Notes: generated by a model from the letters alone, not told the origin. Positions 18,151 through 27,361 are shown, counted from the stretch's first letter. The stretch is DNA of 38,262 nucleotides from Vibrio tasmaniensis 1F-187 (GCF_000272405.2 NZ_AJZM02000309.1:1-38262); one strand, 5' to 3'. Numbers and translations: made by a program.

Positions 18151-18273
18151 ATGAAACATTTCGATTTTATACAGCATATTTGCGCGTCGTTTGATCCGTG
18201 TACTGACATGGTGACTGATATGTCACACACATCAGCCATGGCCGATCGAAACACCCAAGATAAACCTAACTAA
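18151..18273 (+). CDS. Possible 40-residue small protein
   Basis: An ATG at 18151 is preceded by an excellent ribosome binding site, GGAGG at 18141-18145 with five-base spacing. It opens a frame of 40 residues starting MKHFDFIQHICASFD and ending NTQDKPN. The product is acidic-to-neutral with two cysteines and several Met, Thr and Asp residues in the middle; there is no membrane segment. I do not recognise a family. It ends about 110 bases before the DUF1127 gene on the same strand, so the two may be cotranscribed. Evidence is limited to the strong ribosome binding site and position. Confidence 0.4.
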   Translation: MKHFDFIQHICASFDPCTDMVTDMSHTSAMADRNTQDKPN

Positions 18274-18298
18274 TAGATCCGTACCCTTATTTGGCTGC

Positions 18299-18353
18299 GG
18301 AAAAATAGCAGCTAAGTGAGAAGCCCTCATACTATCTAGAACGCTATTTTTCC
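18299..18353. repeat. Inverted repeat (11-base arms) ahead of the DUF1127 gene
   Basis: GGAAAAATAGC at 18299-18309 is perfectly complementary to GCTATTTTTCC at 18343-18353, with 33 bases between. It lies 30 bases upstream of the DUF1127 start codon and could fold the leader of that gene. The right arm contains TTTTT, so it might also stop transcription. Confidence 0.7.
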
Positions 18354-18382
18354 TCAGTTTATTCCACAACTGGAGAGTTATT

Positions 18383-18634
18383 ATGCGTCACTCAGTATAT
18401 TTAAAACTAGCAACAGTTCTTATCCGTGCAGACCTTCGTCGTGAAGAGCGTGAATGGCAACGAAAAGTTCGTCGTAGTTCATATGATCTACCATGGAACA
18501 ACACCCATTTATTGAGAGATATTGGCCTTGAAGCCGATGGTCGACCAATTGGTTTTTCTGAGCCTGAAGTTGTCACGATTGAGCGCCGAGTACGCCATCT
18601 TCGTCGTGTCCTAAGTGCGCGAATACCGACGTAA
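18383..18634 (+). CDS. DUF1127 domain protein
   Basis: An 83-residue, strongly basic protein whose middle carries the DUF1127 core WNNTHLLRDIGLEADGR, a short helical segment containing the family's LLxDIGL pattern. Arginine-rich stretches flank it on both sides. Small DUF1127 (YjiS-like) proteins in alphaproteobacteria bind RNA and affect phosphate, carbon and small-RNA metabolism; whether this holds in Vibrio is unknown. ATG 18383 has GGAG about nine bases upstream. The family assignment is good and the function is open. Confidence 0.8.
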   Translation: MRHSVYLKLATVLIRADLRREEREWQRKVRRSSYDLPWNNTHLLRDIGLEADGRPIGFSEPEVVTIERRVRHLRRVLSARIPT

Positions 18635-18726
18635 TCTGCGGGGTTGATAGCACCGTTCAACCCCTAAGATAAGTCACAGTGATGGTTATGGCGTCGAAAG
18701 TGCAAATTTTTGAACTAGAACTGGCC

Positions 18727-18756
18727 AAAAAAGAGAAGCTCTTGCTTCTCTTTTTT
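18727..18756 (+). terminator. Intrinsic terminator after the DUF1127 gene
   Basis: AAAAAAGAGAAG (18727-18738) pairs perfectly with CTTCTCTTTTTT (18745-18756) around CTCTTG. Further T residues follow. Confidence 0.88.
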
Positions 18757-18826
18757 GCTTTTTTAAGTCGTTATCTAGTAAAGGTAAATAGTTCGGCTAA
18801 GCTTTATAGAGCAAGGGAGGCTGACT

Positions 18827-19138
18827 ATGCAGAAGCATCAATTAGACATGTGGTTACATGGAGAGCACAAAGACTCTTATCAGACACCGAAAGTGTACGT
18901 TATTGGTTGCTCTGATATCTCAGAATATTTACTGGCGGTGGAGTACAAACACAAGCTAGAACCGGTAAAGCAAGACGGCGAGCCGCTTCACTTTGGATCC
19001 TTGGATCAAGTGAAAGAGGAATTACTCCGGCTCGGCTTTGAAAAGGCCTACCTTCGCTTGCACAACGCGTATGATGAGTTTGGTAATGAACCCAACCAAA
19101 GCTACTGCGATATTGAACTGGCGCTCAAACCTCATTAG
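18827..19138 (+). CDS. Conserved Vibrio protein, DUF6482-like
   Basis: A 103-residue soluble protein beginning MQKHQLDMWLHGEHKDSYQTP, with alternating strand-like and helical segments: VYVIGCSDISEYLLAVEYKHKLEPV, then LDQVKEELLRLGFEKAYLRLHNAYDEFG. It resembles small conserved gammaproteobacterial proteins grouped as DUF6482; the family name is from memory and should be treated as tentative. No catalytic motif, signal peptide or membrane segment is visible. GGGAGG seven bases upstream supports ATG 18827. It converges with mutH. Confidence 0.75.
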   Translation: MQKHQLDMWLHGEHKDSYQTPKVYVIGCSDISEYLLAVEYKHKLEPVKQDGEPLHFGSLDQVKEELLRLGFEKAYLRLHNAYDEFGNEPNQSYCDIELALKPH

Positions 19139-19236
19139 AGAGTATTTTTAACGAGCGTTGTAGTGAGAAATTACTTCTAAATTGAGACGGTTTATAACGT
19201 ACTGATCTTTTAGCATATCTATGCTAGATAAAACCT

Positions 19237-19902
19237 CTATGCGTAATGGGTTGTCAGCAATCTGTGGGTGAATTGAGTTCGTAGATAGAAACCACGAGGT
19301 TTGGTCTTTATTGGTTTTCCACTTGCACCGTAAGCTTCTGTTAACACTCGACTGTTGGCGGCTTTTGGTCGCAAATGCAGTGCTTCGCCGTGTCTTGCTG
19401 TTATCTGTTCAACATTACCTAACACGATCAGCTCCATGAGCTCTTCCCAATCCCTTTTTAAGATCTCGTCTTCCGCTTGGGTTGGTGTCCACAATAAAGG
19501 GGATCCTACATGCCTTTCTGCCAGTGGGATCTCTCTTTCTCCCTCTACCGGGATCCACAACACTTTAGACAGCTTGTTTCGAACGTGACTGGTTTCCCAC
19601 GTTATGCCTTGCACGCCCATCAATGGCGCGACACAAACAAAGGTGGTTTCGAGTGGCTTCCCTGAATAACCAATCGGGATACTTTTTAGCTCGATCCCGA
19701 GCTTGGCAAAATCTTGTTCTGGTTTACTGCCAGCTGGCGCACCCAAGTGCCATTCCAATAGTTGTCCAACCCAGCCTTTATCTCGCTTTAGGTCGTTTGG
19801 TACAACCATATTGGCTTCATCGGCGAGCTCTTTGAAGGTCATTCCTGCAATAGCATATGCTCTGTCTAACAGCTCTTGTTGTGTTTGTGGTTCTGGTTTC
19901 AT
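19237..19902 (-). CDS. mutH: DNA mismatch repair endonuclease MutH
   Basis: Nicks the unmethylated strand at hemimethylated GATC sites when activated by MutS-MutL, giving strand discrimination after replication. The 221-residue protein retains the D-ExK nuclease triad: Asp64, Glu71 and Lys73 ([13 protein letters not shown]), six less than E. coli numbering, plus the conserved Glu50. The [23 protein letters not shown] and [15 protein letters not shown] blocks are typical. I start at ATG 19902 ([10 protein letters not shown]) by alignment length. In-frame ATGs at 19914 and 19950 exist, and none has a clear ribosome binding site. Its 5' end faces a DnaA-box cluster and rppH. Confidence 0.96.
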   Translation of the reverse strand: MKPEPQTQQELLDRAYAIAGMTFKELADEANMVVPNDLKRDKGWVGQLLEWHLGAPAGSKPEQDFAKLGIELKSIPIGYSGKPLETTFVCVAPLMGVQGITWETSHVRNKLSKVLWIPVEGEREIPLAERHVGSPLLWTPTQAEDEILKRDWEELMELIVLGNVEQITARHGEALHLRPKAANSRVLTEAYGASGKPIKTKPRGFYLRTQFTHRLLTTHYA

Positions 19903-20004
19903 AATAAAAGGCATGATCAAAAAAATGATTTTACCAGAAGTTATCACCATATGACGACTGGTTAAGAAATGATCGCCTTGCTAGAAAAGGGATCAAACTC
20001 ATGG

Positions 20005-20482
20005 TTATCCACAGGACATGAAGGTAATTAATTGAAATATTAATTTAGTGGATAAATAAACAGGGGTTTGCAGGGGATAAAATGCTTGCTAAATAGGGTT
20101 TGAAATGAATCTTTCACTTACTAGTGTGGATAAACATCGGAGTGGTTGATCTTTGACCATGGGTGGTTTTTGAAAGATCTTTTTATTTTTTCATGTTTTT
20201 AAAATTGATGAATTTGTTTTAATTTACTGATTTTTAATTGTTTTTGTTGTCGGTGGGTTGTTTTTTGTTTTTGGTTCTGATAAATCTATGGATTAAAAAA
20301 AACGATTACGGGTAATTCTTCACATAGTTATTCACAGAAAAGGTGAATAAATGTGGTCTATGTCTCACTCTTGTGTGGGTAACTAAGATTTGAGCAAAAC
20401 TTATCCATATTCGTAGTTATTATTCATAAATATAGCGCTTGTCACGTCACTAAGTTTGCTCCGATTGGGGATATGTGGAAAA
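20005..20482. promoter_or_regulatory. DnaA-box cluster in the mutH-rppH gap, probable DARS2 counterpart
   Basis: About 615 non-coding bases separate mutH and rppH. They hold three boxes matching TTATNCACA exactly: TTATCCACA at 20005-20013, its reverse complement at 20125-20133, and TTATTCACA at 20328-20336. One-mismatch boxes lie at 20047-20055 (-), 20316-20324, 20342-20350 (-), 20374-20382 (-), 20401-20409, 20420-20428 and 20474-20482 (-). The middle (20175-20300) is very T-rich. In E. coli the mutH-rppH gap is DARS2, which converts ADP-DnaA to ATP-DnaA with help from IHF and Fis. I could not assign IHF or Fis sites by eye. Confidence 0.8.
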
Positions 20483-20518
20483 ATCAGTGTAATTAAAAAT
20501 TTAGATAGAGGTTGGCCA

Positions 20519-21037
20519 GTGATAGATGGCGATGGTTACCGATTAAATGTTGGTATTGTAATCTGTAACAACCATGGTCAGGTCTTCTGGGCTAAACGAT
20601 ACGGGCAACATTCATGGCAATTCCCTCAAGGGGGAATAGATGAAGGTGAAACTCCGGAACAGGCAATGTACCGCGAGTTGTATGAAGAGGTTGGCCTTAC
20701 TAAAAAGGATGTAAAGATCGTCGCGACAAGTCGTCATTGGTTACGCTATAAGCTGCCCAAACGACTGGTTCGGTGGGATTCTAAACCTGTCTGTATTGGA
20801 CAAAAACAGAAGTGGTTTCTTTTACGCTTAGATTGCGATGAATCGCATATCAATATGCAGCGTGGAAGCACACCTGAGTTTGATGGTTGGCGTTGGGTGA
20901 GTTACTGGTACCCAGTTCGACAAGTTGTATCTTTCAAGCGAGATGTTTACCGTCGAGCGATGAAAGAATTCGCATCTTTAGCAATGCCGTTTAAAGAGCG
21001 AAAAACAAAAGGAAAGCGCAAATTGCGTAGAGGTTAA
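20519..21037 (+). CDS. rppH: RNA pyrophosphohydrolase RppH (Nudix)
   Basis: Removes phosphates from 5'-triphosphate ends of RNA, starting RNase E-dependent mRNA decay. The 172-residue product carries the Nudix box from residue 38 ([23 protein letters not shown]), with metal-binding Glu53, Glu56 and Glu57, and the family-specific [15 protein letters not shown] and [11 protein letters not shown] blocks. The start is GTG 20519 ([14 protein letters not shown]), matching the E. coli N-terminus, with AGAGG seven bases upstream. The frame stays open further upstream, but that part is unconserved. The stop is two bases from the ptsP start, so the two genes are coupled. Confidence 0.96.
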   Translation: MIDGDGYRLNVGIVICNNHGQVFWAKRYGQHSWQFPQGGIDEGETPEQAMYRELYEEVGLTKKDVKIVATSRHWLRYKLPKRLVRWDSKPVCIGQKQKWFLLRLDCDESHINMQRGSTPEFDGWRWVSYWYPVRQVVSFKRDVYRRAMKEFASLAMPFKERKTKGKRKLRRG

Positions 21038-21039
21038 GC

Positions 21040-23289
21040 ATGCTCAGCCAACTAAGGGAAATAGTTGAACACGTATCAAGAGTTGAAGATGTGTCGACGG
21101 CTCTTGATATTTTGGTTAAAGAGACATGCAGCGCGATGCAGACAGAATGTTGCACCGTGTATTTGGCAAATAATGATATGCAGCGTCTTGAGTTGATGGC
21201 AACTCAAGGCCTGATCTTCAAAGGCAATAGTATTCACATTGGTTTTGACGAAGGTTTGGTTGGCCTTGTTAAAAGAAGTGCTGAACCGATCAACCTTGCA
21301 CAAGCGTCTGCTCACCCTGCTTATAAGTTTTTTCCCGAGCTTGGAGAAAAGGTTTATCACTCTTTTCTCGGCACTCCGATTATCTATCGCAAGCAAGTGC
21401 TTGGCGTATTGGTCATTCAACAGAAGTCCCCCCGTTTATTCAGTGAGATGGAAGAATCCTTCCTTGTTACACTCTCAGCACAACTTGCGGTTATTGTGGC
21501 GCATGCCCAAACTCAAGGCCATTGGCTGTTAGAGCAACAGAAGCTACCTGCGACCAAAGGTATTGCAGCTTCATCGGGTGTGGCGATTGGTGACTTATGG
21601 TGGGACAACACTCAGCCTGAACTCACCGATGTTTACCCTGCTTCGACGCTCAATGTTGAAAGGGAGCATGAGCTGTTGGCAGTCGCTGTCGAAAATGCTC
21701 TCAATGATTTTAAGCGAATGCGAAAGCGTTTAGACAGTGAAATCAATAAAGACGCGTTGGCGATCTTTGATCTGTTTACTCACTTACTCAACGATCCCAT
21801 GTTACGTAAGGATCTCAAGAGTCAAATTCAGAAAGGCGACAAAGCCGATTGGGCATTGAGACAGGTTGTTGAGAGTTACTCTAACCGTTTTGCTCGTATG
21901 TCAGATGTGTACCTTCGGGAGAGAGCGCAAGACGTCCGAGAGCTTGGTCAAAGACTGCTCTATTTCCTCCACAATTCTGAACATGAACTTCGCACGTTAG
22001 ATAAACCGATTATTTTGGTGGTTCGTGAGTTAACGGCCTCTGTATTAGCGTCTATTCCTAAAGAAAAACTATTAGCGGTTATTTCCTTGGAAGGGGCGGC
22101 GAACTCGCACGCAGCGATTTTATCTCGAGCTTTGGGTATTCCTTCTGTTATGGGAGTTAACCTTAATCTTTCGCAAGCTAATGGTAAGCAAGCGATTGTT
22201 GACGGGTATAGCGGCGAGATCTTTATTGAGCCGACTAAAAACCTGCTCAAAGAGTATCGGGGGCTAATTCTAGAAGAGAGTGAGCTCTCCTCTATGGTCA
22301 ATCGAGAACTGTACTTACCGGCAAAAACGAAAGACGACAAGCAAGTCGAGATTCTGCTTAATGCGGGTTTGAGTGCAGACACTAACATCGCTATCAACCA
22401 AGGGGTTGATGGGGTTGGTCTGTATCGAACCGAAATTTCTTTCTTGTTACAACAAAGGTTTCCGTCAGAGGACGAACAATTCAAGCAGTATCGTTCTGTG
22501 CTCGCTAGTTACCCTGAGAAGCAAGTGGTGATGCGAACCTTGGATATTGGTGGAGATAAGGCGTTACCTTATTTCCCAATAGAAGAAGACAATCCATTCC
22601 TTGGTTGGCGTGGTATTCGTTTTACGCTCGATCATCCTGACATCTTTATTATTCAGTTACGTGCCATGTTACGTGCGAGTTGTGATAGCCAGAACTTGAG
22701 TATCTTGTTGCCGATGATCTCTAGCACTCAAGAACTGGATGATACTGTTCAACTCATCGAGCAAGCCTACGATGAAGTGCATGAACTCGACAGTCGAGTT
22801 CGCATGCCGCGTATCGGTATCATGATTGAAGTGCCATCCATGCTTTACATACTGCCGTTGATAGCGGATAAGGTCGACTTCGTTTCAGTCGGTACCAACG
22901 ATTTAACCCAATATTTATTGGCGGTTGACCGGAACAATTCCCGTGTCTCTGATGTCTATGAATCCATGCACCCTGCAGTGATCATGGCATTGAAACACAT
23001 CCATGATACTTGTAAGCAATATCAATTGCCGGTGTGTATATGTGGAGAGCTCGCGGGTGATCCAATGGGTGCATTGCTCTTGATTGGGTTAGGGTATGAG
23101 ACGTTAAGTATGAACACCTCAAATGTCGCAAGGACTAAGTATTTGATTCGTCAATCTAAGCTTAGTGAACTGCAAGATTTGGCAAATGAGGCGCTATCAA
23201 AACCGTATGGAAGTGACATCTATAGTATGATGCTCAACTATTTCGAAGAGCGTGAATTTACAGGCTTCATTCGAGCGGGTAAAAAATAG
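21040..23289 (+). CDS. ptsP: PEP-protein phosphotransferase of the nitrogen PTS (EI-Ntr)
   Basis: The first enzyme of the regulatory nitrogen phosphotransferase system: it takes phosphate from phosphoenolpyruvate and passes it to NPr, then to EIIA-Ntr. The 749-residue protein has an N-terminal GAF sensor domain (about 15-155), which in E. coli responds to glutamine and 2-oxoglutarate. The PTS enzyme I region follows (from about 170), with phospho-histidine His357 in EGAANSHAAILSRALGIPSV and the PEP-binding TIM barrel (VGLYRTEISFL, RTLDIGGDKALPYF, SVGTNDLTQYLLAVDR, CGELAGDP). It lies in an rppH-ptsP unit, as in E. coli. Confidence 0.97.
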   Translation: MLSQLREIVEHVSRVEDVSTALDILVKETCSAMQTECCTVYLANNDMQRLELMATQGLIFKGNSIHIGFDEGLVGLVKRSAEPINLAQASAHPAYKFFPELGEKVYHSFLGTPIIYRKQVLGVLVIQQKSPRLFSEMEESFLVTLSAQLAVIVAHAQTQGHWLLEQQKLPATKGIAASSGVAIGDLWWDNTQPELTDVYPASTLNVEREHELLAVAVENALNDFKRMRKRLDSEINKDALAIFDLFTHLLNDPMLRKDLKSQIQKGDKADWALRQVVESYSNRFARMSDVYLRERAQDVRELGQRLLYFLHNSEHELRTLDKPIILVVRELTASVLASIPKEKLLAVISLEGAANSHAAILSRALGIPSVMGVNLNLSQANGKQAIVDGYSGEIFIEPTKNLLKEYRGLILEESELSSMVNRELYLPAKTKDDKQVEILLNAGLSADTNIAINQGVDGVGLYRTEISFLLQQRFPSEDEQFKQYRSVLASYPEKQVVMRTLDIGGDKALPYFPIEEDNPFLGWRGIRFTLDHPDIFIIQLRAMLRASCDSQNLSILLPMISSTQELDDTVQLIEQAYDEVHELDSRVRMPRIGIMIEVPSMLYILPLIADKVDFVSVGTNDLTQYLLAVDRNNSRVSDVYESMHPAVIMALKHIHDTCKQYQLPVCICGELAGDPMGALLLIGLGYETLSMNTSNVARTKYLIRQSKLSELQDLANEALSKPYGSDIYSMMLNYFEEREFTGFIRAGKK

Positions 23290-23297
23290 GATTTAAC

Positions 23298-24089
23298 GTG
23301 TCATATGAACTGATAGGCTTGCTAGCAGGCCTTGGTGCTATTGTTGGTGTTTTAGCTGGCTTGCTGGGCATTGGTGGTGGTTTGCTGGTGGTTCCTGCCT
23401 TACTCTTTTTGCTTCCTAAAGCGGGTATCCCTCAAGAGTTTGCGATGCAAATGGCATTGGCTACCTCGTTATCAACCATCATCGTTACGTCGGGATCGTC
23501 TGCGATTAACCATTTAAAATTGGGTAATGTAGAGATTTTTGTCGTTAAATGGTTGATACCAGGTGTCGTGATAGGTGGCTTCCTAGGTTCTTTCGTGGCC
23601 GATGTGATTCCAGCTCAATACTTACCAAAAGTCTTTGGTGTGATTGTCTTGGTATTGGCGTTGCAAATGCTGTTGTCGATTCGCTCTAAGAGCCAAAAGT
23701 CGATGCCGGGTTCAGCTAAAACCGTGCTGTGTGGTGGCGGTATTGGTTTGGTATCAAGTTTAGCGGGCATTGGCGGTGGGTCTTTGTCGGTACCTTTCCT
23801 CAACCATCACGGTGTGGAAATGCGTAAAGCCGTCGGCTCATCTTCGGTATGCGGTTGTGTTATCGCGATTTCGGGAATGCTAGGTTTCATTTGGCATGGA
23901 TCTTCTGTCGATGATCTTCCTGCGTATAGCTTAGGTTATGTTTATCTGCCGGCTTTGATTGCGATATCTTGTACCTCAGTGTTGACCACTCGAGTGGGTG
24001 CGAAACTGGCCACTCAATTACCAACCTCTGTTCTGAAGAAATTCTTTGCGGTATTTTTAATGTTTATAGCAGCGACAATGCTGCTGTAG
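23298..24089 (+). CDS. TSUP (TauE/SafE) family membrane transporter
   Basis: A 263-residue integral membrane protein of the sulfite/sulfonate exporter superfamily, with about eight hydrophobic segments. The family's internal duplication is plain: GLLGIGGGLLVVPALLF near residue 25 recurs as SLAGIGGGSLSVPFL near residue 160. Members move sulfite, sulfoacetate, thiosulfate or other anions, usually outward; the substrate here cannot be inferred. Start is GTG 23298, eight bases after the ptsP stop, with AGGA upstream, so it probably shares the rppH-ptsP transcript. E. coli has the same ptsP-TSUP-type gene-lgt-thyA surroundings only in part, so the link may be positional. Confidence 0.88.
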   Translation: MSYELIGLLAGLGAIVGVLAGLLGIGGGLLVVPALLFLLPKAGIPQEFAMQMALATSLSTIIVTSGSSAINHLKLGNVEIFVVKWLIPGVVIGGFLGSFVADVIPAQYLPKVFGVIVLVLALQMLLSIRSKSQKSMPGSAKTVLCGGGIGLVSSLAGIGGGSLSVPFLNHHGVEMRKAVGSSSVCGCVIAISGMLGFIWHGSSVDDLPAYSLGYVYLPALIAISCTSVLTTRVGAKLATQLPTSVLKKFFAVFLMFIAATMLL

Positions 24090-24146
24090 TGTCTTTTCTG
24101 TTAGCTATTGAGCTAACCGTTAATCAATTTAGATAGAGAGCCAAGT

Positions 24147-24968
24147 ATGTCTCAGGGTTTTATCGAATTCCCAAATATCGATCCTGTTCTTATTGAACTA
24201 GGACCAATCTCAGTTCGTTGGTACGGCCTAATGTACCTTGTCGGTTTTATGTTTGCTCTTTGGTTAGCAAATCGCCGAGCTGATCAACCCGGTAGTGGTT
24301 GGACTCGAGAGCAAGTATCAGACCTACTGTTTGCTGGCTTTCTAGGTGTGGTGCTTGGTGGTCGTATTGGCTACGTACTTTTCTACAACTTTGGCCTTTT
24401 CATTGATGATCCACTCTACCTATTTAAGGTATGGACTGGCGGTATGTCTTTCCACGGTGGTTTACTTGGTGTGATCACCGCGATGCTTTGGTATGCCAAA
24501 AAGAACGGTCGAACCTTTTTTGGTGTCGCTGACATGATTGCACCATTGGTTCCATTTGGTTTAGGTATGGGCCGCATGGGCAACTTCATGAACAGTGAGC
24601 TATGGGGTCGTGTGACTGATGTGCCATGGGGGATTGTATTCCCTAACGGTGGTCCACTTCCTCGTCACCCATCTCAGCTTTATGAAATGGCGCTTGAAGG
24701 TATTGTACTGTTCTTCATCTTGAACTGGTTCATCAAAAAGCCTCGCCCTCTTGGTTCTGTATCAGGGTTATTCCTAGCAGGATATGGTACATTCCGCTTC
24801 CTAGTTGAATACGTACGTGAACCTGATGCTCAGCTAGGTTTGTTCGGTGGATTTATCTCTATGGGACAAATTTTGTCACTGCCAATGGTTATCATCGGTG
24901 TGCTGATGATGGTTTGGGCATACAAGCGTGGTCACTACAAAGATGAATTACCACAACAAACGAAGTAA
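24147..24968 (+). CDS. lgt: Prolipoprotein diacylglyceryl transferase
   Basis: Transfers diacylglycerol from phosphatidylglycerol to the lipobox cysteine, the first step of lipoprotein maturation in the inner membrane. The 273-residue protein has about seven membrane segments and the family landmarks [16 protein letters not shown], the [11 protein letters not shown] region, SFHGGLLG with His103, and the signature [16 protein letters not shown]. It is followed nine bases later by thyA, the same pair as in E. coli. LspA, the next enzyme in the pathway, lies near the right end of this window. Confidence 0.97.
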   Translation: MSQGFIEFPNIDPVLIELGPISVRWYGLMYLVGFMFALWLANRRADQPGSGWTREQVSDLLFAGFLGVVLGGRIGYVLFYNFGLFIDDPLYLFKVWTGGMSFHGGLLGVITAMLWYAKKNGRTFFGVADMIAPLVPFGLGMGRMGNFMNSELWGRVTDVPWGIVFPNGGPLPRHPSQLYEMALEGIVLFFILNWFIKKPRPLGSVSGLFLAGYGTFRFLVEYVREPDAQLGLFGGFISMGQILSLPMVIIGVLMMVWAYKRGHYKDELPQQTK

Positions 24969-24977
24969 GGAATTGGT

Positions 24978-25829
24978 GTGAAACAGTATTTAGATCTCTG
25001 TCAGCGTATCGTTGATGACGGTACTTGGATTGAAAATGAACGCACAGGCAAGCGCTGCCTAACTGTGATCAATGCTGACCTTGAATATGATGTTGGTAAT
25101 AACCAATTCCCACTGGTAACAACACGTAAAAGTTTTTGGAAAGCGGCAGTTGCTGAATTGCTTGGCTATATCCGTGGTTACGATAATGCTGAAGATTTTC
25201 GTAAGCTAGGGACTAAAACTTGGGATGCGAATTCTAACCTGAATGAAGCATGGCTAAATAATCCTTACCGCAAGGGTGAAGACGACATGGGTCGTGTTTA
25301 TGGCGTTCAAGGACGTGCATGGGCAAAACCTGACGGCGGTCATATCGACCAACTGAAGAAGATTGTTGATGATCTAAAAAACGGCATTGATGACCGCGGC
25401 GAGATCTTAAACTTCTATAACCCAGGTGAGTTCCACATGGGTTGTTTGCGTCCGTGTATGTACAGCCATCACTTCTCTCTACTTGGTGATACTCTGTACC
25501 TAAACAGCACTCAGCGCTCTTGCGATGTACCACTAGGCCTGAACTTCAACATGGTTCAAGTGTATGTGTTCCTCGCTATCATGGCGCAAATCACAGGCAA
25601 GAAAGCGGGCGTGGCTTATCACAAGCTTGTTAACGCACATATCTACGAAGATCAACTCGCACCTATGCGTGATATCCAGTTGAAGCGTGAGCCTTTAGCG
25701 GGGCCAACATTCCATATCAATCCTGAGATTAAGTCTTTAGAAGATTTGGAAACGTGGGTGACGATGGATGACTTCTGGGTTGAAGGCTACGAATGCCACG
25801 AAGCGATTAAGTACCCATTCTCGGTTTAA
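24978..25829 (+). CDS. thyA: Thymidylate synthase
   Basis: Methylates dUMP to dTMP using methylenetetrahydrofolate. The 283-residue protein carries the nucleophilic Cys160 in CLRPCMYSH and the phosphate-binding [13 protein letters not shown] (179-191), and ends KYPFSV, close to the family's C-terminal pattern. It is about 20 residues longer than the 264-residue E. coli enzyme. The start is GTG 24978, with AAGGA upstream, nine bases after lgt. A terminator follows, closing the lgt-thyA unit. Confidence 0.97.
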   Translation: MKQYLDLCQRIVDDGTWIENERTGKRCLTVINADLEYDVGNNQFPLVTTRKSFWKAAVAELLGYIRGYDNAEDFRKLGTKTWDANSNLNEAWLNNPYRKGEDDMGRVYGVQGRAWAKPDGGHIDQLKKIVDDLKNGIDDRGEILNFYNPGEFHMGCLRPCMYSHHFSLLGDTLYLNSTQRSCDVPLGLNFNMVQVYVFLAIMAQITGKKAGVAYHKLVNAHIYEDQLAPMRDIQLKREPLAGPTFHINPEIKSLEDLETWVTMDDFWVEGYECHEAIKYPFSV

Positions 25830-25867
25830 TCTAATCTGCTTTGTTTGACTGACTGACTGATTGATCG

Positions 25868-25894
25868 AAAGGCTGCCTCTGCGCAGCCTTTTTT
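25868..25894 (+). terminator. Intrinsic terminator of thyA
   Basis: AAAGGCTGC pairs with GCAGCCTTT around a six-base loop (25877-25882), followed by T residues. Confidence 0.88.
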
Positions 25895-25969
25895 ATTTCT
25901 GATGCTTGGCTTGCTTACTATTCGTAAAACCAATAATCTTGAGTGGTCTTTTCTAACCACAGAACTACT

Positions 25970-27361
25970 ATGACTCGCTCGCATTGCTTTGTATTGCAAC
26001 ACGACTTTCCTATTTCTTTCTACCCTGATAAAAACCAGTTGGTGATTGATAGTGAAGAGATTCATTTAGAGCCACTACAAGCAAGGCTGCTCAGCTATTT
26101 CATCGACAAGCGCGGGCAAGTGGTTAGTACGCAGCAGATAGCTGCTGATGTGTGGCAAAGAACTCAAGTGTCTGACAACTTGGTCAGACAGGTCATCAGT
26201 TTACTGCGCAGTCAGCTTCAGGATAAAGTACGTCCGTATCGCATCATTCAGACCATTCCTAAGCAAGGTTATCTGTTCGATATTGAGATAATTCAGCCTA
26301 GCGTTGAGACTACTCCCGTAGTAGAAATTCCCCCACCTGAAATCAAAGTTGTTTCTAAGCCTAAAAATAAAACCATCGCCCTGATTACAACCGCAGTATT
26401 CTCTATTGGCTTAATAGCAACTTGGGCGTGGCAAATTGATGTCTCAACCAATGACACAGCTGTTATTTCTGCGCCTCAAAGTGATGTGATTCCCGTTTAT
26501 ATCCATGACATAACACTCGATTCTGCGGACGATTATGAGATGTCGGAAAGCGTGTACAACTACCTATTCTACGGGCTGAACTCAGCGAGAAATTTATCGG
26601 GTTACCACTTCTCTCAGCTCTCGAAACAGGGCAAGCAATCACTTGCCAATAATGGTGTCGAACTCAAAGGTTGGCTCAAGCAAAAGGGCAGTAATTATAT
26701 ACTGAGCGTGCTGATACAAAACAACCGCCAGCCCAATCAAAGCCAGAAAGTGGAAAAGAGCTTTAGCCAAGATAACTTCTTTGATGCCATTGGGGATGTG
26801 ATTCTTGAGATTAAAGCCATTATTGCCCCAATGAGTTCAGAATACGGTGTCGTCAGTCATCGAGTGACTTCTATTGATAACTACGACGATTGGAAGGTTA
26901 TTTCAGAGGGAATATCGCTTTTCTACCAAGGCAAAGGTGGACAGCCATTTGCAGAGATCGCACTTCAGTTGGATACGATTCAACAGCAAGGAAGAGACAA
27001 TTATTTGGTCAATGCCTTATTGTCGTATTCGGAATCTTTGGCTTATTTGCAAAGTCATGAGCAAGAAGATCGCGAACATGCACTGCAACTGGCAAAGCAA
27101 GCCTTTGAGATGAACCCACGTTGTGATATTGCCAACCTTACCTTGGGTCTTGCACTGTTAATCAACCAACATGCCAATCAAGCTTTCCCTTACCTTTTTT
27201 ATGCGGCCGAAAGTACACCGAGCCCTATCAGTTTTTATCTACTTAGTGTGGCTGACAAGCTGTCGGATAACCCAGAAGGTTCGCAATACAACTATCAGCG
27301 CTATACCGAAGTGAAAAAAGAGTATAATGGCCAACTGTTTGATCTTATTGAATCTTTATAA
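25970..27361 (+). CDS. ToxR/CadC-like membrane-anchored transcriptional regulator
   Basis: A 463-residue, one-pass inner-membrane regulator. The N-terminal winged-helix DNA-binding domain (about 20-105) has the OmpR/PhoB-type pattern: LEPLQARLLSYFIDKRGQVVS, then DNLVRQVISLLRSQL and the wing ending TIPKQGYLF. A proline-rich linker (about 110-133) leads to one membrane helix (about 135-154) and a periplasmic domain of roughly 300 residues with helical repeats near the C-terminus (YAYL/Ala-rich, TPR-like segments around HALQLAKQAFEMNPRCDIANLTLGLAL). No partner gene such as toxS or cadB is adjacent. I prefer ATG 25970 over GTG 25943. The signal sensed is unknown. Confidence 0.88.
   Translation: MTRSHCFVLQHDFPISFYPDKNQLVIDSEEIHLEPLQARLLSYFIDKRGQVVSTQQIAADVWQRTQVSDNLVRQVISLLRSQLQDKVRPYRIIQTIPKQGYLFDIEIIQPSVETTPVVEIPPPEIKVVSKPKNKTIALITTAVFSIGLIATWAWQIDVSTNDTAVISAPQSDVIPVYIHDITLDSADDYEMSESVYNYLFYGLNSARNLSGYHFSQLSKQGKQSLANNGVELKGWLKQKGSNYILSVLIQNNRQPNQSQKVEKSFSQDNFFDAIGDVILEIKAIIAPMSSEYGVVSHRVTSIDNYDDWKVISEGISLFYQGKGGQPFAEIALQLDTIQQQGRDNYLVNALLSYSESLAYLQSHEQEDREHALQLAKQAFEMNPRCDIANLTLGLALLINQHANQAFPYLFYAAESTPSPISFYLLSVADKLSDNPEGSQYNYQRYTEVKKEYNGQLFDLIESL

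Noticed and set aside
17953..18273. A 106-residue reading of the frame that contains the 40-residue ORF
   Set aside because: Starts at GTG with no ribosome binding site, while an internal ATG at 18151 has an excellent one; the upstream part has unconvincing composition.
18388..18660. A 90-residue ORF antisense to the DUF1127 gene
   Set aside because: Shadow frame of a gene with a family match and a good ribosome binding site on the plus strand.
20005..20482. DnaA-box cluster as a replication origin
   Set aside because: No adjacent dnaA, rctB, gidA or parAB and no AT-rich unwinding repeats of 13-mer type; its position between mutH and rppH points to DARS2 instead.
21960..22484. A 174-residue ORF antisense to ptsP
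   Set aside because: Lies entirely inside the conserved EI-Ntr coding sequence; Ser/Leu-rich composition typical of a reverse-frame shadow.
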